A stretch of 64,000 nt of DNA from JAAGZL01 sp050288625 (GTDB lineage: Bacteria; Pseudomonadota; Gammaproteobacteria; Chromatiales; Chromatiaceae): assembly GCA_050288625.1 (NCBI GenBank), contig JBNKEE010000062.1, positions 26,838 to 90,837 on the forward strand, in the 5' to 3' direction. The notes under the pieces were generated by a model that was given only the letters and a program-made list of their open reading frames with translations, did no database searches and was not told the DNA's origin. This document shows positions 1-7,756 of the stretch, piece after piece. The translations under genes were made by a program, and so were the position numbers. The first letter of the stretch is position 1; every line of letters begins with the position of its first letter.

Positions 1-1
1 C

Positions 2-2311
2 AAGACAAAGTACTTTCAGCGTGGCATGGAGCTCTATGAAGAGGGCAACTATGTAAAGGCCAAACTCGAATTCAAGAATGTACTGCAGATCGATCCCAAG
101 GATGCCGAAGGCTATTTCATGTTTGCTCAGATCATGGAAAAAGAGCAGAACTGGCGTCAAGCCTATGCACTATTCTTGCGGGCGGTTGAGCTTAATCCCA
201 ATCACGTGGAGGCGCTGACCCATCTCGGTCGTTTGTATGCCATGAGTGGAGCGCCCGAGAAGGCCATTGAAACTGCAGATAAGGTGTTGGTATTGAAACC
301 TGGCGACCCGGCAGCAATGGTGGTTAAAGGGTTAGCTAAGGCGCGCATGGGAAATAAAGCGGATGCAGTATTGGACGTGGAGGCCGCAGTAAAGGTTGAC
401 TCTGACAATATGGATGCAATTCTTTTACTGTCAGCGTTATACGCAGATCTGGGGGATATGGATAAGGCTATAGCAATAGCGAAAAAAGGTATAAAGGATT
501 ACCCAAAAAACATGGCAGTGCACCTCCTGTTGGCTCGTATGTATGAGAAGACCGGAAATACCCAGGGTACTATCGATCTTTTGAAAAAGATGATTGCGAT
601 TCAGCCTGAAAACCAGACTAACAGGAACCGTCTGGCGGCTTATTATCTTGCCAAGGGGAAAAAAGCAGAGGCAGAAAAGGTTCTGAGAGAGGCTATTGCA
701 ACTAATAGTGATAGCGCTGATGCAAAACTGGCTCTAGTTGAGTTTTTGGGTAAAGACAAGTCAACTCGTGAGCAAGCGGTGAAGGAGCTGGAAGGTTTCG
801 TAAAAACCAGTCCCAATGAATACCAACTTCAGTTCGCACTGGCCAAAGTATATTTTGGCGCTGGCCGCATAGATGAGGCACGGAGTATCTATCAGTTTGT
901 CTCACGTGAAGATGGCAATGGCAAGGATGGAGCAGCTGCTAGGACTAAGCTCGCCGGTATGTTGATGGTGGAGAAGAAGCTGAGTGAGGCCAAGGCTATG
1001 GTCGATGGCGTCCTGGCTAATGATCCGAAAAACAAGGATGCCTTGCTTACCCGCGCTGCTATCTCTCTTGCTTCAGACGACCAGGACAAAGGCATAGCCG
1101 ATTTGCGCACCCTGCTGAGTGAAGACCCTGGGCATGTTAGGGGGTTGAGACTCAAGGCCAGGGCGCATCTGGCAAAAAAAGAGATAGCCTTGGCGCGTGA
1201 GAGTCTTGAGGCTGCAATTCAAGCAAGTCCGCAAGAGGCTGCCGCGAATTTTGAGCTGGCCCAGCTTCTGTTACAGACCGGAAAACCAGATGACGCCATT
1301 TCCGTGCTTGAGAAGATGCAGAAGTTTGCGCCTGATCATATCGGCATTATGCAAGGGCTTGCCAAGATTTATGCTAGCCAGAGGAACTGGGGCGAGGTTG
1401 CCAAGGTTGCTAAGCAGATGCAGGCAAAGCATCCAGATAAAGCTCAGGGTTATTACTATGAGGGTTTGGCATTACAAGCTTCCGGGAAGCTGGAAGAGAG
1501 TAAGGATCTGTTAGAGCGCTCGCTAGCGATTTCCCCCAACGCCGTTGAGCCACTAATTGCTGTGGCAAAGGGCTGGATGGCGTTGCAGCAGCCTGATAAG
1601 GCCCTGGAGAGGATAGACCAGGCAATAGCGCACAATGGTGAGAACTTTTTGGCTTACAATCTGAGAGGCGAAATTCTTATTATTCAAAAGCGTATGGATG
1701 AGGCGGAATCTGCATTTAAAAAGGCTAGCGAGATCAACCCCAAGTGGCCTGTTCCATACAGAAATCTAGCCAACATTCGCATGATGGATAAAAAGATTTC
1801 CGAGGCCATTGGCATGTTAGAGCTGGGTGTGGAAAACACAAAAGATCTCTCTTTAGCTATCGAGTTAGCATCGGTTTACGATGGCAATAATCACGAAGCC
1901 AAGGCGCGGAAACTGTACGAAAAACTGTTAACCGACCGTCCTAACGTAGAGGTGGTAAAGAATAATCTAGCCATGATGTTGGTGCGTGGCGAGCCGAATA
2001 AGACGGATTTAGACAAGGCGCTGGAGTTGACTAAGGATTTTACCCTTTCGGAAAATCCGGTATTTGTGGATACCATCGGTTGGGTTCGCTATAAACGTGG
2101 AGAAACCAAGGAAGCCAAGATCCTGCTAGAGCGGGCGTACAATTCAGAACTGAAAGTGCCAGAGATAAGTTACCATCTAGGCATGGCATATTATAAACTT
2201 GGCCTTAAAAAAGAGGCTATGGAAAAACTGGAAGAGGCGCTTAGCTCGGACAGGCCATCTCAATGGGTAGAGCAGGCCAAACAGGTTCTGGCGGAGCTTA
2301 AGACGAAGTAA
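2..2311 (+). CDS. TPR-repeat protein, PrsT/exopolysaccharide-cluster type (5' partial)
   Basis: The frame is open from base 2, so the true N-terminus, normally a lipoprotein or secretion signal, lies outside the window. The ATG at 26 is internal because repeat-like sequence already runs through it. The 769 visible residues are almost wholly tandem tetratricopeptide repeats, about twenty, with the regular A-x7-A/G-x-A spacing and a P near each repeat end (for example ELNPNHVEALTHLGRLYA around residue 70). Size and all-TPR make-up fit the TPR proteins of PEP-CTERM/exosortase systems (PrsT) or exopolysaccharide export clusters, which act as periplasmic or outer-membrane scaffolds. Two PEP-CTERM cargo genes in this window support that reading, but no exosortase gene is visible. 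A generic TPR scaffold remains possible. Confidence 0.7.
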   Translation, partial: KTKYFQRGMELYEEGNYVKAKLEFKNVLQIDPKDAEGYFMFAQIMEKEQNWRQAYALFLRAVELNPNHVEALTHLGRLYAMSGAPEKAIETADKVLVLKPGDPAAMVVKGLAKARMGNKADAVLDVEAAVKVDSDNMDAILLLSALYADLGDMDKAIAIAKKGIKDYPKNMAVHLLLARMYEKTGNTQGTIDLLKKMIAIQPENQTNRNRLAAYYLAKGKKAEAEKVLREAIATNSDSADAKLALVEFLGKDKSTREQAVKELEGFVKTSPNEYQLQFALAKVYFGAGRIDEARSIYQFVSREDGNGKDGAAARTKLAGMLMVEKKLSEAKAMVDGVLANDPKNKDALLTRAAISLASDDQDKGIADLRTLLSEDPGHVRGLRLKARAHLAKKEIALARESLEAAIQASPQEAAANFELAQLLLQTGKPDDAISVLEKMQKFAPDHIGIMQGLAKIYASQRNWGEVAKVAKQMQAKHPDKAQGYYYEGLALQASGKLEESKDLLERSLAISPNAVEPLIAVAKGWMALQQPDKALERIDQAIAHNGENFLAYNLRGEILIIQKRMDEAESAFKKASEINPKWPVPYRNLANIRMMDKKISEAIGMLELGVENTKDLSLAIELASVYDGNNHEAKARKLYEKLLTDRPNVEVVKNNLAMMLVRGEPNKTDLDKALELTKDFTLSENPVFVDTIGWVRYKRGETKEAKILLERAYNSELKVPEISYHLGMAYYKLGLKKEAMEKLEEALSSDRPSQWVEQAKQVLAELKTK

Positions 2312-2352
2312 TTCGTTGTTGTCTATGCGACGAAATGGGGAAAGGGAGTTCC

Positions 2353-2811
2353 CTATTCGCAGTATTTCTTGATTGCTTTTTTCGCCTTTTCTATATCTGC
2401 CGTGCGCTCTTCGTCGGATAGTATTTTGTACTCTCCGTCATCCATCTTCTTCTTTATCCTTGGATGAAGCTCAAGGGATGACAGATTCTTTTTTGCATTC
2501 TCGCAGTTTTGTTTTTTGATCTCAGCGTTCCTTATTGTTTTCTCCTCTTTCTCCTTAGCCTCATTTTTTTCTTTTTTGGCTTTTTCGCTTGCCTCCAGCC
2601 GCGCTTTGAGTTTATTTGTGGTTCCACTTGACTCGCTGGCAGGCGCGGGCGGTGGTGCTTTGATTACAGTAGCATTTGTTCCAGATGGTGGGCGAGATTG
2701 GGAGTAGATGGTAACGCCGTTTTCGTCGACCCAACGGTAGGTCCTTGCCGTGGCTGGTGCTAACCAGGTCAGAAATAGCACGGAAAAAGCAACGATATAA
2801 TTAATTCTCAT
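2353..2811 (-). CDS. Secreted DUF4124-domain protein
   Basis: 152 residues. Residues 1-22 form a signal peptide (hydrophobic core FSVLFLTWLAP, cleavage near ATA|RT). The mature start RTYRWVDENGVTIYSQSRPP is the DUF4124 signature, a small beta domain common in secreted or periplasmic gammaproteobacterial proteins. Residues about 60-115 are a charged Lys/Glu-rich helix, probably coiled coil, and the C-terminus (DEERTADIEKAKKAIKKYC) is also helical. Function is unknown; DUF4124 proteins are assumed to act in the envelope. It converges on the TPR gene with a 41-base gap and diverges from ilvB. GGGGAA lies just upstream of the ATG on the minus strand. Confidence 0.8.
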   Translation of the reverse strand: MRINYIVAFSVLFLTWLAPATARTYRWVDENGVTIYSQSRPPSGTNATVIKAPPPAPASESSGTTNKLKARLEASEKAKKEKNEAKEKEEKTIRNAEIKKQNCENAKKNLSSLELHPRIKKKMDDGEYKILSDEERTADIEKAKKAIKKYCE

Positions 2812-3100
2812 GTTTCCCCATTAGCCTTAGGATTAAATATGACTCATATTATGGTCCCGTATTCTCCATAGGCAAGTATTTGCAGCCGCTTTGTGAATAT
2901 GTTTTGGGATTTTGTGAGGTTTTGCAGGGTTTCTATGCGTCAGATAGATTTAGATAAGAAATAGACCGTCTATGTCTCTGTTTTCCTTGACCTGCTTACT
3001 CAATATTAGTAATTTGAGCTGTTCTGTCATTTTTCACCGATTTTTCGGCGCTAGGCAGGCAATTTTTGGGTTGGCGAGGTAGTAGGCGGAGGTTTTTGAC
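2812..3100. other. Divergent intergenic region upstream of ilvB
   Basis: This 289-base gap separates the DUF4124 gene from ilvB. It holds the probable ilvB promoter at 2987-3015 and a leader of about 80 bases ending in a GGAGG ribosome site at 3088-3092. I found no run of Ile/Leu/Val codons typical of an attenuator peptide and no clear terminator hairpin. Confidence 0.5.
2987..3015 (+). promoter_or_regulatory. sigma70-type promoter for ilvB
   Basis: TTGACC at 2987-2992, a 17-base spacer and TAATTT at 3010-3015 match the -35/-10 pattern (5/6 and 4/6). Transcription would start near 3022, giving a leader of about 80 bases before the GTG start of ilvB. Confidence 0.55.
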
Positions 3101-4819
3101 GTGGAATTGAGTGGTTCCGAGATCGTCGTTCAATGTTTGAAGGACGAAGGTGTGGAATATGTTTTCGGCTACCCAGGCGGAGCTGTTCTTCACATCTATG
3201 ATGCAATTTTCAAGCAGGATGATGTTAAGCATATCTTGGTGCGTCATGAGCAGGGCGCTGCTCATGCTGCAGACGGTTATGCGCGTTCTACCGGGAAGAC
3301 CGGGGTTGCGCTGGTTACCTCTGGGCCGGGCGCTACCAATGCGGTAACCGGCATCGCTACGGCCTATATGGACTCTATACCGATGGTGGTTCTCACAGGC
3401 CAGGTACCTTCGCCATTCATTGGCAGCGATGCCTTCCAGGAGGTAGATACGGTCGGTATCACCCGCCCCTGCGTGAAACACAATTTTTTGGTCAAGGATG
3501 TGAAAGATTTGGCCATGACATTCAAGAAGGCATTTTATATCGCCAGGTCCGGTCGTCCTGGACCGGTTGTTATCGATATACCGAAGGATGTTACCGATCC
3601 CGGGGTCAAGATTCCTTACGAATATCCGGAAAATATATCCATACGCTCATACAATCCGGTTACCAAGGGCCACTATGGACAGATCAAGAAGGCAGTAGGG
3701 ATGATTCTCTCTGCCAAGAGACCTGTGGTCTACTCTGGTGGTGGCGTGGTTCTGGGTAACGCCTCCGAACTTCTTACCGATTTTGTTCGGCAACTTGGTC
3801 TACCTATAACAAGCACCCTTATGGGCCTGGGCGCCTATCCGGCGAGCGATAAACAGTTCTTGGGGATGCTGGGTATGCACGGCACCTATGAAGCCAATAT
3901 GGCAATGCATGGCACTGACGTGCTGGTGGCCATAGGCGCGCGTTTTGATGATCGCATAACTGGCCATGTGGATAGATTCTGTCCTGATGCAAAGATCATT
4001 CATATCGATATAGATCCATCATCCATCTCCAAAAACGTACGGGTGGATATCCCGATCGTAGGAGCGGTGGATCTGGTGATGCAGGACATGCTCAAGGCTT
4101 TTAAGGAGAGCAAGGCCAAACAGGACAAAGATGCTCTGAAAGATTGGTGGGGTCAGATCGAGCAGTGGCGTGCTAAGAACTGTCTAAGATATGATCGCAA
4201 GAGCGATCTAATCAAGCCGCAGTATGCACTTGAAGTTTTACATAAAGTCACCAATGGCAATGCCTACGTTTGTTCTGATGTGGGGCAACATCAGATGTTT
4301 GCCGCCCAGTTCTATGGTTTTGACAAGCCCAGACGCTGGATAAACTCCGGTGGCTTGGGCACCATGGGTTTTGGCCTGCCTTCAGCGGTGGGGGTAAAGA
4401 TGGCCCATCCCGACAAGGATGTTGTAGTTGTTACCAGTGAGGCCAGCATCCAGATGTGTATCCAGGAGCTCGCAACCTGCAAACAGCATGGACTTCCTAT
4501 CAAGATCCTGGTCCTGAATAACGGTTTTATGGGTATGGTGCGCCAGTGGCAGGAGTTCTTCTATGAGAAGCGTTACTCTCATTCGACTGTGGACGATACA
4601 CCTGATTTCATCAAACTGGCGGAGAGTTACGGCCATGTTGGGATGAGGATCACTAAGAAGGCGGATCTGGAGAAGGCCATGCAGGATGCGTTTGCCATGA
4701 AGGATCAGTTGGTCTTTATGGACGTGGTTATAGATCCGGATGAAAATGTATATCCGATGATTGAGGCGGGTAAAGCACACAACGAGATGTTTCTTCCCCC
4801 TGAAAGCGAGTTGGTTTGA
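3101..4819 (+). CDS. ilvB: Acetolactate synthase large (catalytic) subunit
   Basis: 572 residues, normal for the large subunit of biosynthetic acetohydroxyacid synthase. The enzyme condenses two pyruvates, or pyruvate and 2-ketobutyrate, in Ile/Val/Leu synthesis using ThDP, Mg and FAD. Domains are the N-terminal pyrimidine-binding domain (FGYPGGAV at 22-29, catalytic Glu50 in RHEQ), the central FAD domain (about 190-330) and the C-terminal ThDP-pyrophosphate domain. The motif that reads GDG in many family members reads SEA here (residues 446-448); the downstream NN is kept. GEA forms are, from memory, common in related proteobacteria, so Glu can probably serve, but the Ser is less usual. The start is GTG at 3101, eight bases after GGAGG. 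The small subunit follows after two bases. ilvI is an equivalent name. Confidence 0.95.
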   Translation: MELSGSEIVVQCLKDEGVEYVFGYPGGAVLHIYDAIFKQDDVKHILVRHEQGAAHAADGYARSTGKTGVALVTSGPGATNAVTGIATAYMDSIPMVVLTGQVPSPFIGSDAFQEVDTVGITRPCVKHNFLVKDVKDLAMTFKKAFYIARSGRPGPVVIDIPKDVTDPGVKIPYEYPENISIRSYNPVTKGHYGQIKKAVGMILSAKRPVVYSGGGVVLGNASELLTDFVRQLGLPITSTLMGLGAYPASDKQFLGMLGMHGTYEANMAMHGTDVLVAIGARFDDRITGHVDRFCPDAKIIHIDIDPSSISKNVRVDIPIVGAVDLVMQDMLKAFKESKAKQDKDALKDWWGQIEQWRAKNCLRYDRKSDLIKPQYALEVLHKVTNGNAYVCSDVGQHQMFAAQFYGFDKPRRWINSGGLGTMGFGLPSAVGVKMAHPDKDVVVVTSEASIQMCIQELATCKQHGLPIKILVLNNGFMGMVRQWQEFFYEKRYSHSTVDDTPDFIKLAESYGHVGMRITKKADLEKAMQDAFAMKDQLVFMDVVIDPDENVYPMIEAGKAHNEMFLPPESELV

Positions 4820-4821
4820 TT

Positions 4822-5313
4822 ATGAGACATATTATTTCAATCCTAATAGAGAACGAATCAGGGGCGTTGTCACGCGTGGCCGGACTGTTTTCTGCGCGTG
4901 GTTACAATATCGAGGCGCTTACGGTCGCACCAACAGAAGATCCATCTCTGTCTCGCATGACCCTGGTGACCAGTGGTAATGAAGAGATCATTGAGCAGAT
5001 CACAAAGCAGTTGAACAAGCTGGTGGAGGTGGTAAAACTGCTGGACCTATCAGAAGGGTCACATATTGAACGCGAGATGATGCTGGTTAAGATCAAGGCC
5101 GAAGCCGCGAACAGGGAAGAGTTGAAACGTTTGGTGGACATCTTCCGTGGCAGGATCATCGACGTAACAGATACCAGCTACATTGTGGAGATGACAGGCG
5201 ACAGTGGAAAACTGGATGCCTTCATCAAGTCGGTGCATGAAGATCTGGTGGTGGAGGTGGTGCGAACCGGCCCATCCGGCATAGCTCGTGGCGCCAAAGG
5301 GCTGACGCTTTAA
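4822..5313 (+). CDS. ilvH: Acetolactate synthase small (regulatory) subunit
   Basis: 163 residues from the ATG at 4822. Residues 1-75 form an ACT domain (MRHIISILIENESGALSRV, with the valine-binding NESGALSRVAGLF loop), and the rest is the IlvH C-terminal domain ending GPSGIARG. It activates IlvB and confers valine feedback inhibition. The in-frame TTG at 4816 lies inside ilvB, and the family N-terminus is MRHIISILI, so 4822 was chosen. Translation is probably coupled to ilvB because the stop and start are two bases apart. Confidence 0.95.
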   Translation: MRHIISILIENESGALSRVAGLFSARGYNIEALTVAPTEDPSLSRMTLVTSGNEEIIEQITKQLNKLVEVVKLLDLSEGSHIEREMMLVKIKAEAANREELKRLVDIFRGRIIDVTDTSYIVEMTGDSGKLDAFIKSVHEDLVVEVVRTGPSGIARGAKGLTL

Positions 5314-5563
5314 CTTGGGCTAATTTAGAAAATCGTAGGTATGAATATTCCTGCGATATTGAAAATATGGTCCCTTCTCCCCCGGAGGACCTCGGTACCC
5401 CCCCCCTCGTTGGGTGGAAGGAAAGGATGGGGGGGTTAAGATAATGACTTATTCATACTTTACACCCTCACCCCAACCCTCTCCCTGAGGGAGAGGGGGT
5501 TAATGAGACAGTAGTGAAAATATATTTATATTTTTTGGAATACGATTAAAAAGGTAATCTCAA
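5314..5563. other. ilvH-ilvC spacer with GC-rich inverted repeats
   Basis: The 250-base spacer contains a C-rich tract near 5399-5408 and a matching G-rich tract near 5430-5437, which could pair as a long-loop stem. A REP-like palindrome follows at 5461-5500. The last 45 bases are AT-rich and may hold an ilvC promoter, but no good -35/-10 pair stands out. Confidence 0.5.
5461..5500. repeat. REP-like palindrome (CCCTCTCCC/GGGAGAGGG)
   Basis: Perfect 9-base arms CCCTCTCCC (5477-5485) and GGGAGAGGG (5489-5497) flank a TGA loop, preceded by CCCTCACCCCAA. Related C-rich/G-rich elements occur near 7434, 13211 and 16905, always between genes. It could act as a terminator or mRNA stabiliser between ilvH and ilvC. 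Confidence 0.65.
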
Positions 5564-6580
5564 ATGAGTTTGAACATCTATTACGACAAAGACGCAGACC
5601 TATCCATCATCCAGGGCATGAAGGTCGCCATCATCGGATATGGCTCCCAGGGTCACGCACATGCCAACAATCTCAAAGACTCTGGTGTTGACGTAACCGT
5701 TGGACTGCGTCCGGATTCAGGTTCTGCCGTTAAGGCCACCAATGCCGGTCTTAAGGTAAAGCCGGTGCCGGAGGCAGTTGCTGGCGCAGATGTGGTGATG
5801 ATCCTTACCCCTGATGAGTTCCAGTCCGTACTCTATAGAGATGAGATAGAGCCGAATATCAAGAAGGGCGCTACACTTGCCTTCGCCCACGGCTTTGCCA
5901 TCCACTACAATCAGGTTGTTCCACGGGAAGATCTTGATGTGATCATGATTGCTCCCAAGGCTCCTGGCCATACCGTACGTAGCGAATTCCAGAACGGCGG
6001 TGGTATCCCCGATCTGATTGCCGTGTTCCAGGACGCAAGCTGCAAGGCCAAAGAGACCGCTCTCTCCTATGCTTCCGCTATTGGCGGTGGCCGTACCGGT
6101 ATCATCGAGACCACCTTCAAGGATGAGACCGAGACCGACCTATTCGGCGAACAGGCGGTGCTCTGTGGTGGTGTGGTAGAGCTGATCAAGGCGGGATTCG
6201 ATACCCTGACCGAAGCCGGCTATGCTCCTGAGATGGCCTATTTTGAGTGTTTGCACGAGATGAAGTTGATCGTAGATCTGATCTACGAAGGCGGTATCGC
6301 CAACATGAACTACTCCATCTCTAACAATGCGGAGTATGGTGAGTATGTTACTGGGCCTAAGGTGATCAACGAGGAGAGCCGCTGGGCTATGCGTGAGGCG
6401 CTGCATAACATTCAGACTGGCGAGTATGCCAAGAAGTTTATCCTGGAAGGAATGTCCAACTATCCTGAGATGACTGCACAGCGTCGTCTCAACGCCGCTT
6501 CGGATATCGAGCAGGTGGGTGAGCGCCTGCGTGGCATGATGCCGTGGATCAAGAAGATCGTAGATAAATCCAAGAACTAA
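5564..6580 (+). CDS. ilvC: Ketol-acid reductoisomerase, class I
   Basis: 338 residues, the size of short class I enzymes. It isomerises and reduces acetolactate or acetohydroxybutyrate with NADPH and Mg2+, the step after IlvBH. The N-terminal Rossmann domain carries GYGSQGHAHA at residues 25-34. R48 and S52 in the following loop (GLRPDSGSA) suggest NADPH preference. The knotted C-terminal domain starts near 183 with the metal-binding DETETDLFGEQ stretch. The ATG at 5564 follows AAAAAGGT. It is separated from ilvH by a repeat-containing spacer but is clearly the same pathway unit. Confidence 0.96.
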   Translation: MSLNIYYDKDADLSIIQGMKVAIIGYGSQGHAHANNLKDSGVDVTVGLRPDSGSAVKATNAGLKVKPVPEAVAGADVVMILTPDEFQSVLYRDEIEPNIKKGATLAFAHGFAIHYNQVVPREDLDVIMIAPKAPGHTVRSEFQNGGGIPDLIAVFQDASCKAKETALSYASAIGGGRTGIIETTFKDETETDLFGEQAVLCGGVVELIKAGFDTLTEAGYAPEMAYFECLHEMKLIVDLIYEGGIANMNYSISNNAEYGEYVTGPKVINEESRWAMREALHNIQTGEYAKKFILEGMSNYPEMTAQRRLNAASDIEQVGERLRGMMPWIKKIVDKSKN

Positions 6581-6591
6581 AGTTTGTGTTA

Positions 6592-6616
6592 GGTCGGAGT
6601 CAAATTGACTCCGACC
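6592..6616. repeat. Perfect 25-base palindrome between ilvC and pssA
   Basis: Arms GGTCGGAGTCAA (6592-6603) and TTGACTCCGACC (6605-6616) pair perfectly around one central A. There is no T tract after it. It sits 11 bases after the ilvC stop and 12 bases before the likely pssA ATG, so as RNA it would form a very tight hairpin next to the pssA ribosome site. The layout resembles REP or small MITE palindromes of gammaproteobacteria. Confidence 0.8.
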
Positions 6617-6628
6617 GTTAACGCTAAC

Positions 6629-7411
6629 ATGCGAAGAGTATTGATGCCGGAAGAAAAACTACAGGCAAAACGCAGACGCGGTATCTATCTGCTGCCGAAT
6701 CTGTTTACCACCGCTGCACTGTTCAGCGGTTTCTACGCCGTGCTTGCGGCAGTTAATAGTCAGTTTGATGCTGCTGCCATCGCTATCTTTGTTGCCATGG
6801 TGTTGGATGGCATGGATGGCAGGGTGGCTCGCATGACCAACACTCAGACCGCCTTCGGGGCAGAATACGACAGTCTCTCCGATATGGTTGCCTTCGGTCT
6901 GGCTCCCGCCTTGGTAATGTATGTATGGGCGCTTAAAGGGTTGGGTAAGTTCGGTTGGTTAGCGGCGTTTATCTACACAGCTGCCGCAGCTTTGCGGTTG
7001 GCGCGCTTTAATACCCAGGTTGGTATAGCGGACAAGCGTTATTTCCAGGGGTTGCCCAGCCCTGCGGCCGCAGCGATTTTGGCGGCCGCCGTCTGGGGTG
7101 CGGCAGAGTATGGAATCCACAAGGATGATGTATCATCGTTGGTCGGGATCCTGACGGCCGTTGTCGGATTGCTTATGGTCAGTAACTTTCGCTACCACAG
7201 TTTCAAGGAGCTGGATTTTCGCGGCAAGGTGCCGTTTTTTGCGCTGGTCGTGATCATGTTGGTATTCGCAATAATCCTGTGGGAGCCTCCATTCGTCCTG
7301 TTTGCTGTTTTCCTCTCGTACGCTGTTTCTGGACCAGTTCTGACCATAATCTACCTGCGACAGCGTAGGAAAGAGCGGGAAGAACTAAAGGGCGAGCCAG
7401 AGGAAAAGTAG
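6629..7411 (+). CDS. pssA: CDP-diacylglycerol--serine O-phosphatidyltransferase
   Basis: About 260 residues. It transfers the phosphatidyl group from CDP-diacylglycerol to serine at the inner membrane, leading to phosphatidylethanolamine. The CDP-alcohol phosphotransferase signature DGx2ARx8Gx3Dx3D is complete (DGRVARMTN...GAEYDSLSD). The rest is hydrophobic, with about eight membrane segments and a charged C-terminus. The start is uncertain: ATG 6629 (MRRVLMPEEK) is preferred, 6644 is possible, and an upstream in-frame TTG at 6605 lies inside the palindrome. pssA between ilvC and leuA is a recurring proteobacterial order. Confidence 0.93.
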   Translation: MRRVLMPEEKLQAKRRRGIYLLPNLFTTAALFSGFYAVLAAVNSQFDAAAIAIFVAMVLDGMDGRVARMTNTQTAFGAEYDSLSDMVAFGLAPALVMYVWALKGLGKFGWLAAFIYTAAAALRLARFNTQVGIADKRYFQGLPSPAAAAILAAAVWGAAEYGIHKDDVSSLVGILTAVVGLLMVSNFRYHSFKELDFRGKVPFFALVVIMLVFAIILWEPPFVLFAVFLSYAVSGPVLTIIYLRQRRKEREELKGEPEEK

Positions 7412-7432
7412 GGGCGCTTGTCGTCTCATTCG

Positions 7433-7455
7433 TCCCCTCTCCTCTTAGGGGAGAA
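7433..7455. repeat. REP-like C/G-rich element
   Basis: TCCCCTCTCCTCTTAGGGGA gives an imperfect stem (TCCCCT with AGGGGA). It resembles the palindromes near 5477 and 16905 and likewise follows a gene end (pssA). Confidence 0.45.
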
Positions 7456-7616
7456 AGGACCGATATTGCAATTATCGGGATGGCAATGAGGCAGGTTCTA
7501 ACTTGGCAAGAATCAAACCATGGGTTATATTTCAATACATGGCTTGTTACGACGCAACAAACTACAACTCCTTCGCCGCCTTCCGGCAGGTTGCGTCCGT
7601 GCGCCTTCCTCTAGAT

Positions 7617-7678
7617 GTACTGCGACTGCTGCCCTGAGGGGCAAATATACAAAACACCCTGGCGAGGGCCCGCAGTAC
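7617..7678 (+). promoter_or_regulatory. Branched stem-loop structure upstream of leuA
   Basis: An outer stem GTACTGCG (7617-7624) / CGCAGTAC (7671-7678) encloses two small hairpins, GCCC-TGAG-GGGC (7631-7642) and CCCT-GGCG-AGGG (7657-7668). The result is a compact three-way junction 78 bases before the leuA start. Whether it is a leader RNA or a mobile repeat cannot be told from one copy. Confidence 0.45.
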
Positions 7679-7756
7679 GCACAAACAAGACAGATTTCCC
7701 AAGATTAAGTTAACATCCCAACCATAGACTCGTTTGGGATGTGTATGGAGTTAAGC

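Larger units (their letters stand above)
7412..7756. other. pssA-leuA intergenic region
   Basis: The 345 bases before the leuA ATG contain a C/G-rich REP-like element (about 7433-7455) and a branched inverted-repeat structure (7617-7678). A 62-codon open frame at 7520-7708 has no family resemblance, no ribosome site and crosses the structured element, so I do not call it a gene. Confidence 0.5.

Noticed and set aside
202..408. Open frames opposite or inside the TPR, leuA, prfC, ffh and similar genes
   Set aside because: They are out-of-frame shadows of well-supported genes with no motifs of their own.
2812..3100. Leader-peptide attenuator for ilvB
   Set aside because: No short frame rich in Ile, Leu or Val codons and no terminator/antiterminator pair.
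7520..7708. 62-codon open frame between pssA and leuA
   Set aside because: No ribosome site, no family resemblance, and it runs through the branched inverted repeat; likely chance.
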